Shown here piece by piece: positions 20,113 to 27,615 of a stretch of DNA of 64,000 nt; the stretch's first letter is position 1; every line of letters starts with the position of its first letter. Position numbers and translations under genes: made by a program. Under the pieces are notes generated by a model. The model was not told where the DNA came from, ran no database searches, and was given only the letters and a program-made list of their open reading frames with translations. The stretch is from Isochrysis galbana (lineage: Eukaryota > Haptophyta > Isochrysidales > Isochrysidaceae): contig CM030941.1 of assembly GCA_018136815.1 (NCBI GenBank), positions 3,987,559 to 4,051,558 on the forward strand. Direction: 5' to 3'.

Positions 20113-21050
20113 ACGTCTTCATGCGTCTCATCGTATCTCGTTATGGAGTCCCTCGCCAACTTCGAACCGACGCCGGCTCGAATCTTTGCTCTCGATTAGT
20201 GGACCTAATTCTCAAAGCGACCGGCACGGACTTGAGCACTACTGAAGCCTATCGCCACGAAGGCGTAGGGCTAGTGGAAAGAGCTCAACAAACTCTCCTC
20301 ACGATGACTCGAGTCTCCAATGAAGGCGGCGCCCATTGGGTCGATCACCTTCCGTTTCTTCTCATGTCTATGCGAGCGACCGCCGGTCGCGTCGTACCCA
20401 AGTCACCCGCGGCTATCTTGTTTGGTCGGGAGCTTCGTCTCCCAGCTCAACTTGCTGACCCTGCTCCTGTTCTTGAGTTGCTTCTATCACAGGGTGTCTT
20501 GTGCTATTTGTGGTTCTATACCGTTAGTGTGCCTTGTGTGGCAGTGCCCCCTAGGTATCTTTTAATCATCTTGTCATGGCGTAGCGCGATGGCGGCGCGG
20601 CGCGCCGCTCTCTCACCGCCGCCGGGGCTCGCGCTGCGGGCTCCCGGCGATATGGAGCCTCCATATCGCCGGGAGCCCGCAGCGCGAGCCCCGGCGGCGG
20701 TGAGAGAGCGGCGCGCCGCGCCGCCATCGCGCTACGCCATGACAAGATGATTAAAAGATACCTAGGGGGCACTGCCACACAAGGCACACTAACGGTATAG
20801 AACCACAAATAGCACAAGACACCCTGTGATAGCTTCCATCTAGGCCTCCGTCCGATGCCGTCACTTACGCCACCGAGCTCAATAAGAAGCTTCTCGAGTC
20901 GTGGCGTTCCGCCCTCGAAAGTACTCAAGAAGCACAACGCGAATCAATGCGCTCTGCCTCTCAAAAGTCTAAACTCGGCGTCACCTTCAAACCAGGAGAC
21001 AGAGTTTGTCGTCGAATCCCTGGCCACGCCAACAAACTTCAGTATCTCTA
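20096..21050 (+). pseudogene. Element A Pol 3' remainder (integrase end, interrupted)
   Basis: After the one-base shift the integrase core continues (MRLIVSRYGVPRQLRTDAGS with the second Asp, then GVGLVERAQQ with the catalytic Glu). It is cut at 20484 by the palindromic MITE and resumes at 20832 through FKPGDRVCRRIPGHANKL. At about 21050 it runs into a (CT)n tract and an assembly gap. The chromodomain and 3' LTR of element A are not found, so A is truncated or misassembled on this side. Confidence 0.75.
20487..20829. mobile_element. Perfectly palindromic MITE (343 bp), TA target duplication
   Basis: The two 171-nt arms are exact reverse complements around a single central base (20658). It starts TCACAGGGTGTC and ends with the complement, with TA on both sides (20485-20486, 20830-20831). 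The CAGGGTGTC terminus and TA duplication fit Tc1/mariner. It interrupts the integrase/C-terminal region of element A. The arms are very GC-rich near the centre. No transposase is encoded; equal ORFs appear on both strands purely because of the palindrome. Confidence 0.9.
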
Positions 21051-21302
21051 CCCCCCTCTCTCTCGCTCTCTCTCTCTCTCTCTCCGCCTAAGCTAACCTC
21101 TGAAAGATTACAGAAGAGATGGAGAGAAAGGGAGGGAAGAACGGGGGGGGGGGGGGGGAGGGAATCCCTCGGCTGTCCCCCCCCCCCTCTCTCTCTCTCC
21201 GCGGAGAAGGACGCCTCTCGCGCAGGAGGCTCCTCCGCGGGATCGTGGGAAGTCTCTCTCTCTCTCCCCGTTTCCCTTGTCTCCTGCACCTCTCCCCATG
21301 CG

Positions 21303-21349
<47 letters not shown>

Positions 21350-21449
21350 NNNNNNNNNNNNNNNNNNNNNNNNNNNNNNNNNNNNNNNNNNNNNNNNNNN
21401 NNNNNNNNNNNNNNNNNNNNNNNNNNNNNNNNNNNNNNNNNNNNNNNNN

Positions 21450-21481
<32 letters not shown>

Positions 21482-21520
21482 GGAGAGAGAGAGAGAGAGA
21501 GAGAGGAGAGAGGGAGAGGA
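21051..21520. repeat. (CT)n / (GA)n microsatellites around an assembly gap
   Basis: CT-rich sequence (21051-21090), homopolymer runs (G14 near 21146, C near 21180) and (GA)n on both sides of the gap. ORFs here are repeat translations. Assembly across this tract is unreliable. Confidence 0.9.
21350..21449. other. Assembly gap (100 N)
   Basis: Exactly 100 N inside a (GA)n tract; the fixed size implies unknown true length. Confidence 0.99.
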
Positions 21521-21593
21521 GGGGGGCCCCCCACGGATCTCTCTCTCTGCCGAGGCTCTTCCGTGAAACGGCCGCCGAGGCTCCGCAGCCCGC

Positions 21594-21626
<33 letters not shown>

Positions 21627-22145
21627 ACACTCCCCCCCCCCACGCCTCCACTACTCTACTACAGAGCGAGAGAGAGAGAGGGGAAATATGGTCCAACTCT
21701 TCCGAGGCTCGGCGCTTCCCGTGGGCTTAGTTCGTGCGCTCTTCACCTATTGTAAAGCGAATGGCCGCGTTCTCGAGAGTGTCGTAGGCAGTGGGTTCGT
21801 CGGGGAGCGTTCATCATGCGACAGTGTAGTTTCAGTTTCGTCGCGGGGGGGGAAGGAGGGGGGACAAAAGAGGGCTTTTGAGAAGCTTTCACTCGGGTTT
21901 CACTCCGGGGTTTCACTCCGGGGTTTCACTTGCTCGACTACCGAGTAAAGCTGGGTGAAACCCGAGGAAAACAACAAAACAACGTTCGGCAAAAGGCCCT
22001 GGCCAGGTTTACGCGAAATGTTTTGCAAAATTTGAGCTTGCTCAACGAAAAAAAATGTGCACGAAATTTGGGTGGGAAAGTGGGAAACCAATGAAATTTG
22101 GGCTACGCTCCCGCGAAAAGGCGAAACGGCGAGGCGCGGCTGTGA
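21521..22145. other. Intergenic, no gene seen
   Basis: Holds a run of about 26 C (21598-21626), three copies of GGTTTCACTCCGGG-like words (21894-21930), and a short inverted pair CTCGGGTTTCAC / GTGAAACCCGAG (about 21891 and 21957). No ORF with support. Confidence 0.4.
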
Positions 22146-22153
22146 CGAATTGG

Positions 22154-22950
22154 TAGAGCTGCCTAACGTTTACTTTGGGACCCAACGTTCAATTAGCGTT
22201 CGACTAAAAACTCAAACATTGTTCATGTTCACTTGTGTTCAAGGCCAATCCTCAACGTTGTTCTTGTTCAGTGGTCTCCTCACCTGTTCCTGTTGCCTGT
22301 TGTTCAGGCGGAGGCTCTTTGGCGGCTCGGCGGCGTATGCACGTATATACGTATGCGGGTACGCGTATGCTACATGCTACATACATATACATATCTCCTA
22401 ACCCTAACGTACCCTAACTAACCACCCCTAAGTAATTAGGGTTAGGGTTTGGGAGAGGGAGAGGGTTAGGGTTAGGGGCAACCCAAGAAGCACCCGAAAA
22501 AGTAGGTTAGATAAAGGTTAGAGGGGAGTTCTAATAGTCGAAAAGGTGTGTGAACATTTTCATTTTCAGTAAAGGAGTGAACATTCTCTTTTTGTAGAGA
22601 GGTGACGCGCGAGAGAGGCGACCGCCGACGACATGGCGGTGTAATAAGGGCTCTCTATCTGCATCATAAGCTACACCTATAGCGAGAGAGAGAGGACCAC
22701 TTTTTAACATAATGAGAGGCCAGCCGCAGGCGAAGCCGAAGCCTACGGTGTGCGCGCACATTGCTAGCTAGACACTCCACAATGGCAATTGTGTTCAACA
22801 CTATTCATAGTGTTCAGTCGCCGCTTCGTGTTCTTTTTGTTCTTGTTCAAGTGCTCGTTGTTGTTCTTGTTCGGCTCAGAGGCTTGTTGCTAAGTGTTGT
22901 TCTTGTTCATAATCTGAACAGTGTTCAGCGCTTAACGTTAAGCAGCTCTA
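22154..22950. mobile_element. hAT-like non-autonomous TIR element, 797 bp, 8-bp TSD
   Basis: Ends TAGAGCTGCCTAACGTTTA and, on the other strand, TAGAGCTGCTTAACGTTAA. They are flanked by CGAATTGG at 22146-22153 and 22951-22958. The YARNG-type terminus (TAGAG) and 8-bp duplication fit hAT. GTTC-rich words (GTTCTTGTTC) cluster near both ends as subterminal repeats. The middle holds telomere-like repeats. No transposase. Confidence 0.85.
22397..22478. repeat. Interstitial telomere-like repeats, (CCCTAA) then (TTAGGG)
   Basis: CCTAACCCTAAC...CCCTAACTAACC runs directly into ATTAGGGTTAGGGTTTGGG and GGGTTAGGGTTAGGGG. The C-rich strand comes first, the opposite of an end-to-end telomere fusion. It sits in the centre of the hAT-like element. 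Confidence 0.8.
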
Positions 22951-22958
22951 CGAATTGG

Positions 22959-23427
22959 AATGGCCCATGGGGCCTGAGGGCAATGAGGCATAGGGCGGTC
23001 AAACAGGGTTTTTTATCAGGGGTAGCGAAAATGGCCATCTCACGGTTGAGAAAATTTGAGGATTTTCTTCGGTAGAAAGTTCCCTATACACCCGACAAAC
23101 ACATATCCGGGGCCCATTAGGACCAAGACCCCCCCTTTGGGTCCTCACAACAAAACGTAACCAAAAACCAACAAAAGGTCGCAAAGGGCCGAGAAGCTCA
23201 ACTTCAAATCGAGAACGGGCACGGTGCGTGCCCGCACCCGCACAGTCACGCCAATCGGGCGAACCGCGCGCCGAAATCTCGTCGAAATCAGCCAGCCGTG
23301 GAGCCCATTGGACGTCCGACGTCTCCTTCTTCCGTTTGCCTCCGCCCACTCACCTTGTTCTGTTTTTATTTTTATCTTTCCCTTTCGTTGTTTCCCTCGC
23401 GTGGACGCTCGAATTCTAGCAAGGGGG
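22959..23427. other. Probable 3' internal tail of another LTR element; no ORF
   Basis: No coding sequence recognised. It ends in AAGGGGG, a short polypurine tract, immediately before a TGTCGCAT LTR start. The 3' tail of element D ends the same way (GGGGG before TGTCGCATTC). Confidence 0.4.
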
Positions 23428-23639
23428 TGTCGCATCCGCGATCGACCTTTTTGTTTTAGAAGTTGTCTGCGTTTCTATGTCCCCTCCTTGCAGGCTAGTC
23501 ACTAGTCACCGTCGCAGGATCCTACATTCGCCCATTCGCCCTTGTGTTGCCCTCGCCTCCTTTGTCGCCTCCCTTGTCGCCTGCTTGCCCCTCACCGGGC
23601 TTACCTCCTTGCGTGCTCCTCGCGTTTTTAGGCTCAGTC
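23428..23639 (+). repeat. LTR fragment of a related element, split by element B/D
   Basis: Starts TGTCGCATCC after a G-run, sharing the first eight bases with the B/C/D LTR. It is broken at 23639 by insertion of element B, and its last five bases (CAGTC, 23635-23639) are the target duplication. The rest of this LTR should be the sequence after 60993. Confidence 0.5.
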
Positions 23640-24962
23640 TGTCGCATTCATCCTAGATGATGCGATTTCTAGGCTCTTATTTCCAGGTCCTTCGTCGTGC
23701 GGCCACACGGCGAAGCTCAGGTACATCTAGGTTGGTAGGGTTCGTCCCTAGCGATCTAGAATTCGAGTTCTTGTTTCGTTCCTTCTAGCCTGTTTGTCAG
23801 GTCTAGATTCCAGGTTTCCTCCTTTCGGGTAATCTTGACCCAAAGGAGCCAGTTCGCCTGTCACTCGCTGCGCGCTTGTCTCAGGCTCTCGAGTTACCTT
23901 GTGAAGGCTTGTTTAGTTTCTTGCAAGGCTTGTTGTTTCTTGTTGGGTTCCGGTTCTTTCTTGGGACCTGCTGACTTTCGTTGTTGTCCAGGCCTGTTCT
24001 TCGTAGGTTCTGCTTGGCCTGGTTAGGGTTTCGTTGAATCCCCGCGTTTGGCGTTCGCGTTGGCGTTCGGAAACTTCCTCTCACATTCCCTAGGTCCGCT
24101 ACCCTTGGCTTGTAGGTCCTTGCTTCTTTCTTCTCGGTCAAGGTTTTGGCGAGCGAGTCGGTTGCTCTAGCCGCTCGAGATTTGAGGTTTAATTTGCCAT
24201 CTCCCCTTGGAGATCGGTGTAGGTTCGCTTCCTAGGTGAGGGAATCTTTCCCCTTGATGCAAGCTACATTCAAGCCTTGGCCCCTTTGGTGTTTCTTCCC
24301 CTTGGTTGCTACTCAGGGTTGTTCGTTAGAAGCGTCTAGAAGGTTCACGCTCAACGGCAAGATTTCCTCTGTCGTGAAGACATCTCGTTGCGATCTGTAT
24401 CCAAAGTGATCGCCGTGGTCGCGCGACATGACGCTCCCCTTCGGACTCTCCGCTACGTGGGAAGTTACAACGGAGACACGCTCCGGCCGTCGCTGCGGAG
24501 TCTCTCTCTCTCTCTCGCTCTCTCTCTCCGTCTCTCGCGACGTGTTTGAGTTATCGGTGATTTGGGGTCGCGGTTGCTTGATAATTTGCTTTGTTTGGGT
24601 GAATGATTCCGGTGTGTTCGTGAGTCGGTGTATCCTGTTGTTCTCAGGCTCTTTGTCCGTCGTTGTTCGCTGCGTCGCTGCACTCAAGCAGCCTAGGCTC
24701 CCTCCCTGAGGGAAGAGTTCTTTGTAGGTCTAACAATCTCTTAAAACCCAACACACTAGGGCCGCTAGGAGCGCCTCGCCGCCCCACAGTCCTTCGTTCG
24801 CCGTTCGTTCCCTGTCCATACACCCGAATGGGGTTGCCCGACCCAGTCCAGAATTTCATTCACCCGACTCCCGGTGGGGAGGAGGGGCAAAGCGCCGCGC
24901 TAGCCGCCGGTGCCGCTCGCGACGGAGTGGCTCAGAGCCCTCCGGTAGCGCTCGACTCGACA
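23640..24962 (+). repeat. 5' LTR of element B (1323 bp)
   Basis: TGTCG...CGACA ends. It equals the D 3' LTR (59666-60988) in length and, as far as I compared, in sequence, and both diverge exactly outside these ends. It opens with a near-perfect hairpin (TCGCATTCATC / GATGATGCGA) and contains a (CT)n tract near 24510. The gag ATG (24828) lies inside it, so 45 gag codons are LTR-encoded. Confidence 0.95.
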
Positions 24963-27545
24963 AGCACGAAATCTAAGCTCGCGTCCTCGGCCGCAGAGGA
25001 GGAACCTCTCAGGGAACCTTCTCTGCCCGCTGCAGCTTCTGTTCCCGTTGGATGTCCGAGTGATCCCACGGCCTCTGAGGCTGCACCAGTGGCACCCATC
25101 ACTCCGGCTGCTATCTCCACGACTGGCTCCGATCAGCTCGTGGCGGATGGCGAGTCTTGGTCCGCTGCCCTCGGCACCCACCGGGTGCAATCACAGCGGG
25201 CCATGGTGGAGCATGACCCTCTCCCGCATGAAGCCAACTTCAGCGTCGCTGAGTTGGCCCATGAGGTGGAGGAGGGTCCCCTCCCTCTGATTCAATTTGA
25301 CCCGCCTCCTCACCTTCGAGATGATGAGTCTGAGGTGGGTGAAGCTGAGGTGATCAGCTTCCGAAGCCCCGCCTACCGGGACTATGCCCCGCCGTCATCA
25401 AAAGGGGTCCTTGATCAAGAGATCACCCCGATCGAGACGGCCGCGGCGCGTCAGGATGCGGAAATGGCAAGGCTTCAGGCGGAGACCAACACCCTAAAAG
25501 GGGCTGTGGAGCGCCTACACTCATCCCTTGCCGCGGCAGAGGCGAGGGAGGGGCTTCTCCGGGATCAAGTTGAAGCAGGGTTCAAAGCCCTGACTCAGCT
25601 ACTCCAAGCCCGCCAAGAGCCCGCTTCAAGTCCGTCGATGGATCGGACCGAGGCGGCTGCGGATTCTGCTAGGCCGGTTCAGAGGGAACCACCCATGGGC
25701 GAGCCTCCTGCTCTAGACCCAAAGGGCCACAGCTCTCCGGCTTCTAGGGTTCCACGGTCGGCGTACCCGACCTCTAAATCGGAATCCCGCCGCCAGGACC
25801 AAAGCCCTTACCGGGGCCCGACCCCGATGGTGCCACTTCGCCACCCTCGTGACCCCTGCCTCGCGGTGGGGATGGATGAGCGAGAGGCAGTTGTAAGCGA
25901 GTGGAAAAATCTCCTCGCCCTGCCTTCACGCGATCTGGCCGCCCTTTACCGCGACTCCGACGAGCACGAGCTCATCCACACCATTTTGAAGAGCAACCTC
26001 TCCCTGGCGGGCAACGTTTGGCATTGCCGAATTTTCATGGAGGAGGACCACTTGCTCAAATGGGTGCGTAGCCGCTTCTCAGCCGAGCAAACCCTTCACC
26101 ATCAGGTCAGGATGGGCAAAGAGCTTTCGGAGCTCCGCTTCCCAAAGGCCCTCGCCTCCGATAACGTTCAAACCGCGGCGACAGCCTGGAACGAATTTCG
26201 GCTAACTCTCATCAAGCCGTTGGAGCGGGCACTAGCGCTCGGCTGCGATCATCGCGAAATATTTACCTCCCTCCTCGCGGCAGCCGGAGCCAATTCCAGC
26301 GGCAATTCTCGCATCTTCGCCTTCCTCCTCGATCTAGTGGAGGACCGCGCCCTCGCTCTCAATCCTGTCCTCGCTGCTGACGTCCTTCTTCGCAAATGCG
26401 ACGGGACCTTCGCAAACGGGGCCGATGGTTTCGCGAAAGACTCGGCGTCGATGGAGTGGGACCGCATGAGGGAGCGCGAGGCTGGCGCTGATCTATGTGA
26501 GCTCAGCAAGAATTTGGTTCGCGCCTACATCCGCAAGCTTGGCGATTCCGCGGTTGACTCCACCAACGTGTGGGATCATCCAAACATGGCCCATGAGATC
26601 AACCAGAGGTTCGAAGAAATCATCCGGAACGATAAGGTTGATCCTCAGCGCGGCGTCGATAATGCTATTAAATTTGCGGAGGTGCTCGCGGAGACTCGTT
26701 TCCGCGTAGAGAACCACGAGCTAGGTCGGTCGGCGCTCTCGTGCGTCAACCTCTGCCAACGGTACCTCAGCCCTTACGAGCAGGCTCGGGTGAAGCGTCA
26801 TCAATCCCGGCCCTCGACGAAGCAAACCGTGGCTAGCGTACGCACTAAAGCCTCAGGCGAGGCAAAGAACGAGACTTCCTCGTCCCAGAAGACCGCTTCG
26901 ACCACGGACATGGTTGCCGCCGTGCAGGCGGCCGTCCAAGCTACCGTGGCGGAAGCTCTTCGCGGACAGGGACATTCGCCTGCTTCGAAGCCTGATTATC
27001 GGGCTGCTGCACCGCCGGCAAGTTACCACTCCAACTCACCGTTGCCGGCTATACTGACCGATCCACCGGGTCGAAAGGGAGGCTCGTCTCGGCCGCCCAG
27101 CCGTCGCTGCGATCCTCCGGCGAACGGCCAAGGGCTACCGCCCGATTTGGGCGTATCCCGGTGGACGCCCGAGCTTTGGAATCGGGCCCGAGCCCGCTTC
27201 TGGGCCGTAGCAGGCTATGCCAAGCACCCAAGGGTCTCGGCGGCGCTAGCAAAGTGCCGACCGGCCGATAATTCAATGGAAACTCCACGAACGGACGATA
27301 TCAATAGGGGAATCACCGAATGGACGAACGAAAACGGCTGTGCCTTCTGCGCTTTCCGACCTCAAGCTCCTCCTGGCACTCCATCCAGCGAAGCCTGGAA
27401 ATATGGCACGGGAGACGGTGCTCACAACCCCGTCATCTGTCAGCCATATATCCGCTTTCTGTGTGAGGCTGGCTGCGGAGAGTGCGGATCGGACGAGCAC
27501 ATTCATAAGCTTCTTCGCTCGATGGTCCGGGTTAAGCCTCAGTAG
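24828..27545 (+). CDS. gag: Element B Gag (905 aa)
   Basis: Starts MGLPDPVQNF in the LTR; upstream open frame lacks an ATG. Residues 1-200 are Ser/Pro/Glu-rich. A coiled coil lies at about 203-261 (AEMARLQAETNTLKGAVERL). The capsid-like region covers about 381-652, with WHCRIFMEEDHL, LHHQVRMGKELSE and SALSCVNLCQRYLSP, nearly as in element A. A Cys/His cluster at about 836-895 (CAFC, H-x4-C, C-x3-C-x2-C, H) replaces the usual zinc knuckle and may bind element RNA. It ends CAG-TAG, in frame with Pol. Intact. Confidence 0.9.
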   Translation: MGLPDPVQNFIHPTPGGEEGQSAALAAGAARDGVAQSPPVALDSTSTKSKLASSAAEEEPLREPSLPAAASVPVGCPSDPTASEAAPVAPITPAAISTTGSDQLVADGESWSAALGTHRVQSQRAMVEHDPLPHEANFSVAELAHEVEEGPLPLIQFDPPPHLRDDESEVGEAEVISFRSPAYRDYAPPSSKGVLDQEITPIETAAARQDAEMARLQAETNTLKGAVERLHSSLAAAEAREGLLRDQVEAGFKALTQLLQARQEPASSPSMDRTEAAADSARPVQREPPMGEPPALDPKGHSSPASRVPRSAYPTSKSESRRQDQSPYRGPTPMVPLRHPRDPCLAVGMDEREAVVSEWKNLLALPSRDLAALYRDSDEHELIHTILKSNLSLAGNVWHCRIFMEEDHLLKWVRSRFSAEQTLHHQVRMGKELSELRFPKALASDNVQTAATAWNEFRLTLIKPLERALALGCDHREIFTSLLAAAGANSSGNSRIFAFLLDLVEDRALALNPVLAADVLLRKCDGTFANGADGFAKDSASMEWDRMREREAGADLCELSKNLVRAYIRKLGDSAVDSTNVWDHPNMAHEINQRFEEIIRNDKVDPQRGVDNAIKFAEVLAETRFRVENHELGRSALSCVNLCQRYLSPYEQARVKRHQSRPSTKQTVASVRTKASGEAKNETSSSQKTASTTDMVAAVQAAVQATVAEALRGQGHSPASKPDYRAAAPPASYHSNSPLPAILTDPPGRKGGSSRPPSRRCDPPANGQGLPPDLGVSRWTPELWNRARARFWAVAGYAKHPRVSAALAKCRPADNSMETPRTDDINRGITEWTNENGCAFCAFRPQAPPGTPSSEAWKYGTGDGAHNPVICQPYIRFLCEAGCGECGSDEHIHKLLRSMVRVKPQ

Positions 27546-27615
27546 GGGTCCGGCGGGGTCCCCGTCCTTCAAACCCTGGCGGAGAACATCGCGGGCGGTG
27601 GGCCTGAACGCCACC
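27543..27615 (+). promoter_or_regulatory. Candidate UAG readthrough signal, element B (same in C at 41714, D at 51636)
   Basis: TAG (27543-27545) is followed by GGGTCCGGCGGGGTCCCC, then 52 nt after the stop by GTGGGCCTGAACGCCACC. The 55 codons up to the next usable start hold no stop and no ATG at the ORF head (27711 is GTG), so Pol most likely arises by suppression of this UAG. Local pairing of the G-rich and C-rich segments is possible. Confidence 0.55.

Noticed and set aside
20566-20937. Identical proteins read from both strands
   Set aside because: A direct consequence of the perfect palindrome; not a gene pair.
22397-22478. Ancient telomere-telomere fusion point
   Set aside because: The order is CCCTAA then TTAGGG, the reverse of an end-to-end fusion, and the tract lies inside an element with its own target duplication.
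23428-23639. 3' LTR of element A
   Set aside because: The continuation after the insertion (60989 on) carries a gag start unlike that of A (MSAPSS against MPVVTP), so it belongs to another family.
27543-27545. Reassigned UAG codon instead of readthrough
   Set aside because: No in-frame UAG occurs inside the other long coding regions, which would be expected if UAG were a sense codon. However, the other complete genes here happen to end in TGA, so a larger gene set is needed to exclude it fully.
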